From NCBI GenBank assembly GCA_016192345.1, contig JACPUH010000003.1, forward strand, positions 1 to 34,684: a stretch of DNA of 34,684 nucleotides, in the 5' to 3' direction. Below the pieces are notes generated by a model. That model was not told the origin of the DNA. It saw only the letters and a program-made list of their open reading frames with translations, and ran no database searches. Positions 1 through 9,957 of this stretch are shown here, piece by piece. Within the stretch, counting starts at the first letter, position 1. Each line of letters begins with the position of its first letter. The stretch is from Ignavibacteriales bacterium. Its GTDB lineage: Bacteria; Bacteroidota; Ignavibacteria; UBA10030. Both the position numbers and the translations under genes were made by a program.

Positions 1-82
1 CGCCGGAGCCGGAAGGAATGTGGTGATCCATCAACAACGGAAAAAATATAGAGATTTCGGCAGGTCAAAGCAAGGAAAAAAC

Positions 83-110
83 TTGACTCTCTCTACGATT
101 TCTGTAAATT
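83..110 (+). promoter_or_regulatory. Candidate promoter upstream of the first secreted propeller gene
   Basis: TTGACT at 83-88 and TAAATT at 105-110, 16 bp apart, fit a sigma-70-like promoter. The rest of 1-282 has no convincing gene. The 283 start codon is preceded by a GGAGG ribosome binding site at 274-278. The transcript would have a leader of about 165 nt. Pattern match only. Confidence 0.35.
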
Positions 111-282
111 TCAAGTCGAGGTTCCCATCGGCATACCAGCCTCGCATCTGTTTCCCGGCCAGTGGAACGGCAATACGCAACGCTGCTTCTGTATCGGCAC
201 AGTGACGGGATTCTCCGGCATCCCGGCCCGAAGTTCGACGGGTGCCAACCTTCTTCATCGTCCCGATTAATACGGAGGAATC

Positions 283-1728
283 ATGCGAACTCTTATCTCA
301 ATGCTTGCCCTCTTCTGCGTTCTTGTGCTCACATCCCACCAGGCTTCATCCCAATGGCGGTCCCTGTATGCGACGTACGACGATGACACCAACGGAACGG
401 GACACAACACGACATCGGTGGGCGTGATTTCGGAAGATACGTTCGTGGCGCTGGTGTTGACGACCAACGTCAGGAACTTCCTCATCCCGTACACGGGCGC
501 GGATTCCGCCCAAGGGAGGGTAAATTTTGTCGGATACGGTGGAGCCACCTCCGGGGTGTTTCAGTTCTGGACGGACGGGGGGTTCGACCAGATCGAGATG
601 CGGAATGCCAGAAAGGTCGTTGCCACACCGGACAGCTTGGTCTACGTGGCAAATAACGACCCGGACCACAACATCCTGGTCTTCAAATTTACGGGAGACA
701 GCGTAGAGGCGGTCCCCCCCTACCGGCGTCAGCCGACCGGAACCAACAGCATCTTCGGCCTGGCGGTGGATGGTAACGGATACGTGTATGTCGGCAACGA
801 CACCACCACCGGCAAGACTGACGATGTGAAGATCTACAACCCGATCGGCCAGTGGAATGACACACACACCGATTCACCGGTTCGGACCATCGACCTGCCG
901 GATGGTATCTACAGAGGAGTCGCGGTCACACCGAACGGAGGAACTCTGTTCATTGCCGACTATGGCCAGAGAAAAATCCTGAAGCTGACAGGCTCGCCGA
1001 CGGCAGGCTATACCCAGGACCCGACGTTTAATTTTCAACTCGGTTCGGCAGATTCCATTGAAGGTATCACAACTCTTCCCAGTGTAATCGGTTTAGGATA
1101 TCTTCCCTCCCGGAATATCCTTTTTGCCGCTTGTGATATCTATTTTGGAGGAGGGTCGTCTTATCCGTTCGGCCGGGCGTACCTCATCAACCCCCACACC
1201 GGGTCCCTCGTCTCAACGGATTCATCGATCAGCGTCATCGATGCCGCTAAATGGAATTTCACCATGACGGGGGGATACAACCTTCGATCCGGAGGAACGT
1301 CCCCGGGCAACGCCTCCGGCTACACCTCGCTCTATGATGTCGGGTTTGACGAGAAGGGGAACGTGTACACGCAGTCCCATTACGGCTGGACGGTCGACAA
1401 ATGGACCTTTGACGGAACCCTGCCTACGATCACGACGGTGGAGCGAATCTCTTCCCAGGTCCCCGAATTATTCAAGCTCCACCAAAACTTTCCAAACCCG
1501 TTCAACCCGACGACCACGATCGCATTCGACATCCGACAGCCGGGTCACGTTTTGCTCAAAGTGACCGACGTGCTCGGACGCGAAGTGAAGACCCTTGTGA
1601 ACGAAGCCCATGGACCCGGCTCCTACAAGGTCACGTTCGATGCCGGAGGATTGCCGAGCGGAACGTACCTCTACTCGCTCCAGACCGGCGAATCATCGAC
1701 CTTCATGAAAATGTTGCTCGTGAAGTAG
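283..1728 (+). CDS. Secreted NHL-like beta-propeller protein with T9SS type-A sorting domain
   Basis: The 481-residue protein starts with a typical signal peptide (residues 1-23, hydrophobic core ISMLALFCVLVL, ending near QASSQ). The middle carries repeated propeller-type segments such as FGLAVDGNGYVYVGN, GVAVTPNGGTLFIADYG and DVGFDEKGNVYTQSHYG, as in NHL/SMP-30-like beta-propellers. Residues about 396-481 are a T9SS type-A C-terminal sorting domain with the HQNFPNPFNPTTTI motif, VLGREVKTLV and a final GTYLYSLQTG segment. It is therefore probably exported by Sec, passed through the outer membrane by T9SS, and surface-bound or released. Start chosen on the GGAGG site 4 nt upstream. Ligand or enzymatic role unknown. 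The next gene encodes a protein of the same design. Confidence 0.85.
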   Translation: MRTLISMLALFCVLVLTSHQASSQWRSLYATYDDDTNGTGHNTTSVGVISEDTFVALVLTTNVRNFLIPYTGADSAQGRVNFVGYGGATSGVFQFWTDGGFDQIEMRNARKVVATPDSLVYVANNDPDHNILVFKFTGDSVEAVPPYRRQPTGTNSIFGLAVDGNGYVYVGNDTTTGKTDDVKIYNPIGQWNDTHTDSPVRTIDLPDGIYRGVAVTPNGGTLFIADYGQRKILKLTGSPTAGYTQDPTFNFQLGSADSIEGITTLPSVIGLGYLPSRNILFAACDIYFGGGSSYPFGRAYLINPHTGSLVSTDSSISVIDAAKWNFTMTGGYNLRSGGTSPGNASGYTSLYDVGFDEKGNVYTQSHYGWTVDKWTFDGTLPTITTVERISSQVPELFKLHQNFPNPFNPTTTIAFDIRQPGHVLLKVTDVLGREVKTLVNEAHGPGSYKVTFDAGGLPSGTYLYSLQTGESSTFMKMLLVK

Positions 1729-1887
1729 CCGGGTCTGGAAATCGGCTGCCGTTGTGCTCATTCGATGACGGTTCCCTGAGAAAGGATATGCAGGGGGGAG
1801 CGGAGTGTCACCACCACCTCTCCGCCTTCCATTCACCGGCGGATGAGTCTCTACTTCACCACTTCACCACACCACAAGGAGGGACCC

Positions 1888-3588
1888 ATGGGGAAATTCT
1901 TCCTCTGTTCCTGCATTCTCGTCCTGCTCGCACTACCGCGGACGCTTCAGGCCGATGTCTTTGGCTCCGGAATCCGTTTCACAAATCCCGACGGCAGTTC
2001 CTTCGACGGGAGCGTGACCGATGGCACGGGACTGACGATCCATTTCATCCTGAATGATACGGCGTCATCGGTCATCGTCAGAATTCACAATGCTTCGAAC
2101 AACAACGTCCTGCACACGATCAACCTTACCAACGTGCCGCAGGGACCCAACAGCACAACGTGGGACGGCACGGGGGGAGCGACCGGCACGTACTATGTTT
2201 CGATCGAGGCAGGCCGGACTCCCCGCTCGTCAACATCTTACTCCCTGATCCGCTTCATCAACACGGCCGACCTCGGCCAGGCCATCTTTTCCCGCGGCGT
2301 GGATCTGGTACGAAACCAGAATAATCCGAACTTCGGCTTCGTGTACGCCAGCAATACCGGCGGCGATCTCAAGACCGGGTTCACGCGCTATACCGCTGCC
2401 GGGGATCCTGCAGGCACCGACCCCGGCAATCCAACCCTGACACCGTCAACGTCCGTTGGGGATGGGGGCACGACTCCCTGGAGCGGGAGCCCGTCCGCTC
2501 CGGCCCATGCCACGATTGACTACCTCGGCCGTGTCTACGCGGTGGATCACCCAAAGGGGGAGGTCTGGAGGATGGACGACAACGACTCTCCTCCGTACAG
2601 GGTCGTGAGCGGTGTCCAATCCACGAGGGGGCTGGCCTTCACCGGGACCGACGAAGACTTCAAGCTGTATATTGCCTCCGGGACGAACGTCCTCCGTGCG
2701 AACCTCGGCACCAGGGACAGCCTCGATACGCCGGTGGACACCGTGGCGAAGCTCGAAATGCTGGTCTGGGACCTGGTGCTTGATGACGATGGCAACCTGT
2801 ATGCGAATCTCAAGAGCGGCACGGGCTTCGATGGACAGTTTGTCGGAGCGACGGAGCGCTACAACATCTCGGGAACCCTCCCCATTACGCGTCAGAGCGC
2901 CGAATGGTCGATTCCATGGCCTGGACAACCTGCGGGGTTGGGGCTCTGGAGCGGAGCAGACACGACCACCAGCGACGACGACATTCTGTACATCGTCCAC
3001 CGCGCCCAGGGTACTGAAGCAGACGGCAATCGCCACGGGATCTACTCTGTGAAGGATCTTGGGGGATTCACGCAGACGATTGAACACATTTTCCACCCGA
3101 CGGATGCCACCCCCTTCGGAGGAACTGGAACAACGGTCAACATGCGCGCCGATATCGCGATCGATCCCACCGGCAATATCATCCTCTTCGAGAACGGGTT
3201 CGAGTTCATCTACATCCTCTCTCCCCCATCAACCGCCCAAACGGTTTCCTACACCACGAAAAGCGCAAAGTCGTTCAGCCTGGGCGTCACGTCGGTCGGG
3301 CGTTTGGAGGTGGGGACCCCCCCACGCGATTTCGTTTTGCATCAGAACTACCCCAATCCCTTCAACCCGGCAACGAATATCGAATTTGCGCTTTCACAAA
3401 GCGCACAGATCGTGCTCTATGTCTTTGATATGCTGGGGCGCGAAATTACGGTCCTGGCGGACGGTCACTACGCCCCGGGATCATACCGGGTGACGTTCGA
3501 TGCGCGCAACCTGCCGGGCGGGACGTATTTCTACAGGCTGCAGTCCGGGAGTTTCGTTGAGACAAAGAAACTCGTCCTGCTCAAATAG
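1888..3588 (+). CDS. Secreted propeller protein with FlgD-like Ig module and T9SS sorting domain
   Basis: 566 residues. I choose ATG 1888 because AAGGAGGG lies at 1876-1883 and translation then begins with a signal peptide ([19 protein letters not shown]). An in-frame ATG at 1843 would add 15 non-signal residues. Residues about 35-95 resemble a FlgD-type Ig-like fold ([11 protein letters not shown] ... [18 protein letters not shown]). A propeller-like region follows, with [19 protein letters not shown] and [13 protein letters not shown]. The C-terminal 85 or so residues are a T9SS type-A domain ([39 protein letters not shown]). Its architecture parallels the gene at 283-1728, from which it is separated by 159 bp without a clear terminator. 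Probably a cell-surface or released protein of unknown substrate. Confidence 0.85.
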
Positions 3589-3609
3589 TATCAAAGGGCA
3601 TCCAGTGTG

Positions 3610-4668
3610 TCAACGATCGTTCAGGGGGATCATACGGTCGTCGAGATAGAGGCGAACCTCGCGGGCAATCCGCTTCAGTCTGCCAATCTTGAATTCCCCC
3701 CCGGCCCGACCGGTGTTGATGATTGCTCCCTCCTCGCCGATCAAACGCGTGAAAGCGGACGCGTACACCCATTCATGGTTTCGATACTCCGGAACAGGGG
3801 CCGAGAGAATGGCAACCCCCTGCGGAGACCATGTGGCATCCAGCACGACGCGCGCTGCCGGGACCGTGTCGGTCCAGAGAACCGCGTACTTGCGAAGATC
3901 GACGAGTGAAACGCTTCGTTTGCCGATCGCCACCAGTCGATCCCCCGGGTCGGAAAACACCCCCCTGTTGAAACTCACCGGCACGGAACAGAGGCTCTTC
4001 AAACCCGGGCCAAACACATGCATCCTTTCGACAAGCTCCCCATTCCTCCAGGTGTAGGTGCCGGCCGCTATTCTCGTCCCCTCCGGCGACACCTCAACAC
4101 CCGCCGCATGCGTTCCGGGAATCTCCTTTTCGGCAATCACTCGCCCCTGATGATCGACGACGAACAAGAGGGCCTGGTCGCGCCCCGGTTCCGAGAGCAG
4201 CAATGCCGCAAGAGAATCATGCATCGAGACCCGGATGACCCGCTCGTATTCGGGCTGCGCATCCTTCAAAGGTCGGAGTGAACGTACCAGAGCCCCCGAC
4301 CGGTCGTAGAACTCGACCAACCCATCGAACGAGTGAATCAGCAACGCCCTCCCGGACTCGAACACGCCGGTTGTCGGGAAGGGGACATCAAATGGGATGT
4401 TTTTCCGGATGACCGAGAGCTCCGTGCCGCGAGCGTCCTTCACCCTCGCTTCAAAGAGCGCGTACTCTCCCGATGGCCGCGCCCGGCCTTTCTTCTGCTC
4501 CTCGATCCGATACGTGCCCAACCTGGATTCTTGCGCCGTGGACTGCCCAAACCAGAGGGCCAGTGCAACAAGGCAGAGGAGCGCTGCGAACCGGCATGGC
4601 AAATGTTCGCGCAACCGGTCATCGCCCTTTTCCCCCTTGTTCAGGCCTCCGTTTTCCAGAGAGTTCAT
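3610..4668 (-). CDS. Exported beta-propeller-like protein of unknown function
   Basis: 352 residues. ATG at 4668 is preceded by GGAGG with 5-nt spacing, so it is preferred to the in-frame TTG at 4680 that overlaps the ribosome binding site. After a charged 25-residue N-terminus comes one hydrophobic segment (FAALLCLVALALWFG), a signal peptide or membrane anchor. The rest has propeller-like beta repeats (VEVSPEGTRIAAGTYTW, GVFSDPGDRLVAIGKRSVSLVDL, DATWSPQGVAILSAPV) and no catalytic motif or T9SS tag. It lies 16 bp downstream of the M23 peptidase gene on the same strand, so the two are probably co-transcribed. It converges with the 1888-3588 gene with only 21 bp between them. Confidence 0.7.
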   Translation of the reverse strand: MNSLENGGLNKGEKGDDRLREHLPCRFAALLCLVALALWFGQSTAQESRLGTYRIEEQKKGRARPSGEYALFEARVKDARGTELSVIRKNIPFDVPFPTTGVFESGRALLIHSFDGLVEFYDRSGALVRSLRPLKDAQPEYERVIRVSMHDSLAALLLSEPGRDQALLFVVDHQGRVIAEKEIPGTHAAGVEVSPEGTRIAAGTYTWRNGELVERMHVFGPGLKSLCSVPVSFNRGVFSDPGDRLVAIGKRSVSLVDLRKYAVLWTDTVPAARVVLDATWSPQGVAILSAPVPEYRNHEWVYASAFTRLIGEEGAIINTGRAGGEFKIGRLKRIAREVRLYLDDRMIPLNDR

Positions 4669-4684
4669 AGTATCCTCCAAGCGG

Positions 4685-7087
4685 TCATTTCAAAAGAACC
4701 AGTTTCCTCATTTCCACGTATCCACCCGCCGACATTCGGCAGAAATAGACTCCACTCGGATGCACCGACGCCTCCCAGGAGACCCGATGGATTCCGGGAG
4801 TGAGTTCCCCGTCGACCAGCGTGGCGACCTCCTGGCCGAGAAGGTTGAAGACCTTCAAGCTGACATGGTCGACCCCCGCGATCTTCAACTCGAAGCTGGT
4901 CGAAGGATTAAAGGGATTGGGAAAATTCTGACCCAAATGCCAACTGAGTGGAATTCCCGTTTCCGGCGGTACATCGACCGATGTGACAACATCGAAGAAC
5001 TGCAGGACACGATCCATCAGTGAACGACGCTGGGATGCGCTCCCGATCGTTTCAAAGGGGAACGCCAGGTACAACAGTTTGCCGGGCACGGTCCCGTTGC
5101 CGAAGGTCCCGGAAAATGCAACTCCCGCTTTGCGGGGAGTGCCGTCGCCGCGTAGCGCGTTGTACGCGAGAATCGGAAACGACCCACCGCGAGGGTCGAT
5201 ATCGTCCGGATAATCCTCCGGATAGGTCTGTCCGAAGTTTACGGTGATCCCGTCGAACGCTGTACCGCCGATTCCGGTGGCCCCGTTGATCGTCGTGTTG
5301 CCGTCATACACAAATGCTGCCTTCAGGTAGTTGTTGTAAAAAGGGAGATCGCCCGGCTGCGTGGCGGCGTGTGTCCGGCCCAAATCCCATCCGATCTCCG
5401 ATCCCGAGATGAACAGCCTGCCGCCGTTCTCCAGGAAATCCTCTACCCTCGCTTGTTCTGTGGGTGTAAACGTACGATCCGCGGTCGACTCGTCACCAAG
5501 TATCCAGAACACACTCGAATAGTTCCTGAGATCGATGCTTCCCTCGATCACCGCTTCGTTGGCGCAGCCGGAGACGACCATGGAGTAGGTCGGCAGGTCC
5601 GAGGAGAGAGTGCTCACAAAGTCGTGGGACGGCTGGCTCCAACTCCCGGATCCACCGTACCGGTCGAAACCATCAACGATGAGCGCAGCCGGCCCTTTGG
5701 GACATGTCCCGGATTGATTTCCCTGATCAAAGCAATCGCGCACGACAAACCATTCGGCTGCGCCACTATAGACATGCGAGGGAAGCGACTCGTTCGGGGG
5801 TTGCGCCGTATCGACGACTGTCAAACGGAAGGAGACGAGGTTCAGGATATCCCCTGCAGCGAGAAATGATCGCGGATGGAGATACGAAATCGATGTGGTC
5901 TCTTTCGTCAGGGTGTCTTCGGCGGCGGCCATCTTCCAACCGCCGTCCACCAGATACGAGAGCCGGTAGCCGGCCAGATCCGCATCAGAGTTTGGATACC
6001 AGGAGATCGTCAGTCCCCCGCTCGAATCGACCACCACGGCCCTCAGCACCGGCATGGCGGGTGGTGAAAGATCCCTGCGCGTAATGGCGATCGCGAAATA
6101 CGCGCTGTCCCTGTTCGCGCGCGTATCCTCCGTGAAGATCTCGAGGACGTAATTCCCTTCCGGCAGGAGTTCCGTGTCAAACGAGTTAGTCGCCACAACA
6201 CGGCTTGAATTAACTGCCGCCGCGCCCGATCCGTTCGTTACAATATAATAGTGTGCGCTGACCGTAGACATCGATTCAAGAAAGGCGCGGCCGACGTACG
6301 AATCGAGCGGCTTCCGGTCGAAGCGATAGCGAAGTCCCTGATCGGGCGGCTCTGAAACAATGTCAGAGGTGTCGGCCGACCGGATCCGGTATCCGATCGC
6401 GTAGGTTCCGTTGTTGGTCTTCGTTCCACCGACTGTTCCGAGCCCGTTTCTCTCATCGACTTTAATGATGATCTCGACCTTTCCGAAGAGGGCGCCCGGT
6501 GGAATTTGCACCCCACCCCCCGCCTGTCGGAACCGGAGGGTTGTCTTGTTGATCACCGGCGTATACGGGTCAAGATAGGGTGTCAGCCCGCCACCGTTCC
6601 GGAGGGCATTGATCTCCGCTCCGGATTCGTTTTGACCCGGGACCAGTTCCCGCTCCGTCAAATGCACGTGACCGAGGCCATCGAGCACTGTTCCGAGAAT
6701 CGTCACACCGGCAACGACGGGAGAGCCCGCTGCGAGGCCCGGGTTCGGCTGAATGTGAACGTAGCTGATGTGTTTCCACCTTTCCTCGACAAGAGACCGA
6801 ACCCGCACATACGAGTTGGAGCCGGCAGTGCCGTCGACTACATGCACGACCCCATCCAATGACGAATAGATGGGGTACCCATCCGGCTCTCCGATGTCGA
6901 CTCCATTGTGGAAATGATTCGCCGTCAGGGTGTTGCGGAACTCGCAAAACGTCCCATTAATGTCATGGCTGCCGGTAAACGGGGGATTGGGCCACTGGAG
7001 CTTGACCGAGTCGGTCCGCGCGGAGAGAACTCCTGTGAAGAGCAAAAGGAGAACGGACAGGGCGGGAAGGGTACGAGAGAAAATCAT
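4685..7087 (-). CDS. Secreted M23 (LytM)-family peptidase with T9SS sorting domain
   Basis: 800 residues from ATG 7087, where a signal peptide begins (MIFSRTLPALSVLLLLFTGV..SA); the longer frame from 7153 adds a non-signal leader. Residues about 30-150 form an M23 domain with all expected residues: HNGVD (H60, D64), YVHI (H111) and GHVHLTE (H140, H142). The family cleaves peptidoglycan peptide cross-links or related glycine-rich peptides using zinc. Then follow beta-rich regions, a fibronectin-III-like module (about 365-460) and a segment with LIVDGFDRYGGS ... VFWILGDES ... FLENGGRLFISGSEIGWDLG, resembling glutamine-amidotransferase-like Rossmann modules of secreted Bacteroidota proteins. The last 85 or so residues are a T9SS type-A domain (GQNFPNPFNPSTSFELK). 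First gene of a likely two-gene unit. Confidence 0.85.
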   Translation of the reverse strand: MIFSRTLPALSVLLLLFTGVLSARTDSVKLQWPNPPFTGSHDINGTFCEFRNTLTANHFHNGVDIGEPDGYPIYSSLDGVVHVVDGTAGSNSYVRVRSLVEERWKHISYVHIQPNPGLAAGSPVVAGVTILGTVLDGLGHVHLTERELVPGQNESGAEINALRNGGGLTPYLDPYTPVINKTTLRFRQAGGGVQIPPGALFGKVEIIIKVDERNGLGTVGGTKTNNGTYAIGYRIRSADTSDIVSEPPDQGLRYRFDRKPLDSYVGRAFLESMSTVSAHYYIVTNGSGAAAVNSSRVVATNSFDTELLPEGNYVLEIFTEDTRANRDSAYFAIAITRRDLSPPAMPVLRAVVVDSSGGLTISWYPNSDADLAGYRLSYLVDGGWKMAAAEDTLTKETTSISYLHPRSFLAAGDILNLVSFRLTVVDTAQPPNESLPSHVYSGAAEWFVVRDCFDQGNQSGTCPKGPAALIVDGFDRYGGSGSWSQPSHDFVSTLSSDLPTYSMVVSGCANEAVIEGSIDLRNYSSVFWILGDESTADRTFTPTEQARVEDFLENGGRLFISGSEIGWDLGRTHAATQPGDLPFYNNYLKAAFVYDGNTTINGATGIGGTAFDGITVNFGQTYPEDYPDDIDPRGGSFPILAYNALRGDGTPRKAGVAFSGTFGNGTVPGKLLYLAFPFETIGSASQRRSLMDRVLQFFDVVTSVDVPPETGIPLSWHLGQNFPNPFNPSTSFELKIAGVDHVSLKVFNLLGQEVATLVDGELTPGIHRVSWEASVHPSGVYFCRMSAGGYVEMRKLVLLK

Positions 7088-7400
7088 GGCACTTGGAAAA
7101 TACGAAATCCGGCCTGGAAAACAAACCGGGGCTGGAAATGAAAGGTGGGCCACGCGGGGGAAGGAAAAGGGAAACCGCGGGCAAGATTTTAACCACGAAA
7201 ATACTCAAAATCGGAGCATAGGGAAATAACGGGTCTCACACCGCAACGAAAAGCCTTGCATGGATCGCTATGTTCATTTAATTTGGAATCAACAAGTTCA
7301 TGAGCTTCGCGACAGAACACGAGTCACCTTTCCCCGTGCTGCACTGACCAGGTTTTCTGTCCCACAGAAGAACATCCACTGACATCAAGGGATTTATTCC
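7088..7400. other. Intergenic region between divergent secreted-protein genes
   Basis: 313 bp separate the minus-strand M23 peptidase gene from the plus-strand propeller-amidase-propeller unit. It holds one good plus-strand promoter candidate (7256-7284). I see no repeat, terminator or convincing small gene in the remainder. Confidence 0.6.
7256..7284 (+). promoter_or_regulatory. Promoter of the propeller-amidase-propeller operon
   Basis: TTGCAT (7256-7261), a 17-bp spacer, then TAATTT (7279-7284), followed by GG; the -10 part also resembles the Bacteroidota TAnnTTTG element. Expected start is near 7291, about 110 bp upstream of ATG 7401. Confidence 0.5.
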
Positions 7401-8321
7401 ATGAAGCAACTCTTCCTGGCTTCTCTCGTCCTGATGCTCGAAGCACCAGTTCAGGTCCATGGACAGCTTCGGATCACCGCGACCGAGAGGCTTCCCATCG
7501 ATCCTTCGGGGTCCTGGGGTTCCCCGCGCTTCTCCCCGGACGGGCAATCGGTCTTCTTCACCGATGCCGACAACAACGGCATCTGGGAATATGCGCTCCG
7601 GACGCGGGCTGTCCGTCAAATCACCGCTGATCCCCAGGCCGGAGGGACCTTCAATATCTCCAGCGACGGAAGCCAGATAGTGTACCGCCGCACAACGTAC
7701 GACCGAACAACGAAATCGAGGAAACAGGCGATCGTGATTCGGGGCCTCCTCGACAACTCAACACGTGTTGTCGCAACAGGTCGAAGCGTGTCGGTCCCGG
7801 TTTTTTCTCAAAATGCCGTGGTCTATTCGATCCAGGGCCGGACCAACAGCCTCTCTGCGATAGCCAATGCCACGGAGGTTGCTGTCCTTGGCATCGAAGA
7901 AACAAAAATCGCACTCAATAGAAACGGCAAGAAGGTTATCCTCGATCCGATGAAAAACGGGAGCTATATATGGCCGGCGCTCTCACCGGACCGGCAACGG
8001 ATCGTGGCTTACGAAATGGACCGGGGAACCTTCGTGTGCGACGTGCAAGGCAAAGTCATCAGCAAGCTCAACCGCCGCGATGCAGCGGTCTGGTCCCGCT
8101 CCGGGAATTGGTTGATCTATATGGATGATAAGGATGATGGCCATCGCATGATGTCGTCGGATCTCCATGCCGTCAGTCCCGACGGAAAGCGGCAGGTTCA
8201 GCTTACCTTCACCAACGATATCATGGAGGTGTATCCCAATTGTTCACCCACGGAAAACAAGATTGTTTGCACTTCCCTGGAGGGGGCTCTGTATCTGTTG
8301 AGTTACGAGGAAGAAGAATGA
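7401..8321 (+). CDS. Secreted TolB/PD40-like propeller protein
   Basis: 306 residues with a signal peptide (MKQLFLASLVLMLEAPVQVHGQ). Repeats of the PD40/TolB type are visible: PRFSPDGQSVFFTDADNNGIWEY, NISSDGSQIVYRR, ALSPDRQRIVAYEMD, AVSPDGKRQVQLT. No enzyme motif and no sorting domain. Its stop codon overlaps the amidase start (ATGA at 8318-8321), so the two are translationally coupled. It is paralogous to the third gene of the operon (9958-10887): both have a late DDGH..(S/G)D segment before a last propeller blade. TolB-like propellers usually mediate protein contacts, so partnership with the amidase is plausible but inferred. Confidence 0.75.
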   Translation: MKQLFLASLVLMLEAPVQVHGQLRITATERLPIDPSGSWGSPRFSPDGQSVFFTDADNNGIWEYALRTRAVRQITADPQAGGTFNISSDGSQIVYRRTTYDRTTKSRKQAIVIRGLLDNSTRVVATGRSVSVPVFSQNAVVYSIQGRTNSLSAIANATEVAVLGIEETKIALNRNGKKVILDPMKNGSYIWPALSPDRQRIVAYEMDRGTFVCDVQGKVISKLNRRDAAVWSRSGNWLIYMDDKDDGHRMMSSDLHAVSPDGKRQVQLTFTNDIMEVYPNCSPTENKIVCTSLEGALYLLSYEEEE

Positions 8322-9949
8322 AGCACGGATGGACCATACTCCTTGTACTGATCTTTGCAGCGGGAATCGCGACGGGGCAGAATTCTGACCTCTCGGGTCT
8401 GACAATTTGCATCGACCCGGGGCATGGAGGAAATAACCCCGCGAACGACAGGCATGTGATTCCTGATCCGGGAACAGATTTCTGGGAATCCGAGAGCAAC
8501 TTCCAGAAAGCATTGCTTATCAAAGCCCTGCTGCAGGAACAGGGGGCGGCGGTGTTGCTCACTCGGAACACGAACACTTATCCGAACGACAACAACGAAC
8601 CGTCCCTTGCAGCACGGGTTCAATTCGCGAATGCAAACAATGTGGACTGGTTTCATTCGATTCACAGCAACGCATCCGGGCTTGCCAATAACACTTCGAT
8701 CAACTACACACTCATGCTGGTACGGGAGAAACGACCCGGCGGTCCGAGCAGTTCCACGGGAAATGGGTTGGGAATTCCTGAAACGCAGGAGGCGTGGGAT
8801 ATTTCCGGCCTGATGAGCCCGAATATCATGACCGTACTCAGGACACAACGCCACTCTCGCTTTCTCGATTGGACTTTTTACGGAGGAACGAATGGAGGTT
8901 TCAGCCTCGGCGTATTGCGCGGCCTTTTGATGCCGGGGCAGCTTTCCGAAGGGTCGTTTCACGATTATTTCCCGGAAACCCGCCGCCTGATGAATAATGA
9001 TTACCGTAAGATGGAAGCTTACGCTCTCCGGAACTCATTTCTCCAGTTCTTTGGCGTCCCGGCCGATTCCTTCGGAATCGTGGCAGGAATCCAGACAAGT
9101 GCACAAACAGGCAAACCGATTAACCATGCAAGAGTGAGACTTCTCCCCGACAATATCGTGTACGAAGGGGACGGTTATAATAACGGTTTCTATATGTTTG
9201 ACAAGCTGAAACCGGGGACCTACACCATACGATTCGAAACTCCCCTGTACGCGTTCCAGGAAGTTCCGGTGACGGTGAGCAAGGGAGCGACCGTGTACCT
9301 TGACCGCTCACTCCCCTCCGCGGCGCTTGCCCATGTCACTTATGCAAGCCCGAGCGCAAAGGACACGCTCTACCCGGTTAATGCCACTTTCGGATTGTCA
9401 TTTTCGTCACCCATGGATCCCGTATCAGTGGAAAAGGGATTTTCCGTCACCCCCGCCACGCCGGGAACGATGAGTTGGTTCAATAACTTCACCACACTGA
9501 TCTTCAGACCTGCAATGCAGCTCCTCTACAGTAACTGGTATACCTATCAAATCGGCGGCGATGTCCGGACCATCGAGGGAGGATCATTTGATGGGGACGG
9601 TGATGGAGCAGCAGGAGGTGTTTTCCTAGTTACCTTCCGCACGAATTCACAACCGGTCTCCACAGAAAACGGAGGCCTTGTCCCCGCCGCGTTCGCACTC
9701 CGCCAGAATCACCCCAATCCGTTCAATCCAAGCACGGCGATCGAATTTGACCTGCCCCGCGAATTACCGGTGCGCATGGTGGTTTACACTACGGTGGGGA
9801 AGCCGGTGGCGACGCTGATGGATGGCCAGGCACCGGCCGGCCGTTATCGCCTGGTGTTCGATGCCGCCGATCTGCCGACAGGAGTATACTACTACAGGCT
9901 TGAAGCCGGGGAATTTGTTGAGACAAAGAAGATGTTGCTCCTGAAGTGA
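8318..9949 (+). CDS. Secreted N-acetylmuramoyl-L-alanine amidase (Amidase_3) with T9SS sorting domain
   Basis: 543 residues from ATG 8318, which overlaps the previous stop; the signal peptide follows (MKHGWTILLVLIFAAGIATG). Residues about 28-240 are an Amidase_3 domain: ICIDPGHGG (H36), a WESESN ligand region (E57/E59), HSIHSNA (H116) and a late LSEGSF glutamate. The family cleaves the bond between N-acetylmuramic acid and L-alanine in peptidoglycan. Next come a carboxypeptidase-regulatory-like module (about 260-340, IQTSAQTGKPINHARVRL ... KPGTYTIRFE) and a Big_5/SbsA-type Ig module (about 345-440, with FSSPMDP). The end is a T9SS type-A domain (RQNHPNPFNPSTAIEFDL). T9SS export would place the hydrolase outside the outer membrane, suggesting action on foreign peptidoglycan; this is inference. 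Confidence 0.9.
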   Translation: MKHGWTILLVLIFAAGIATGQNSDLSGLTICIDPGHGGNNPANDRHVIPDPGTDFWESESNFQKALLIKALLQEQGAAVLLTRNTNTYPNDNNEPSLAARVQFANANNVDWFHSIHSNASGLANNTSINYTLMLVREKRPGGPSSSTGNGLGIPETQEAWDISGLMSPNIMTVLRTQRHSRFLDWTFYGGTNGGFSLGVLRGLLMPGQLSEGSFHDYFPETRRLMNNDYRKMEAYALRNSFLQFFGVPADSFGIVAGIQTSAQTGKPINHARVRLLPDNIVYEGDGYNNGFYMFDKLKPGTYTIRFETPLYAFQEVPVTVSKGATVYLDRSLPSAALAHVTYASPSAKDTLYPVNATFGLSFSSPMDPVSVEKGFSVTPATPGTMSWFNNFTTLIFRPAMQLLYSNWYTYQIGGDVRTIEGGSFDGDGDGAAGGVFLVTFRTNSQPVSTENGGLVPAAFALRQNHPNPFNPSTAIEFDLPRELPVRMVVYTTVGKPVATLMDGQAPAGRYRLVFDAADLPTGVYYYRLEAGEFVETKKMLLLK

Positions 9950-9957
9950 GGAACCCC

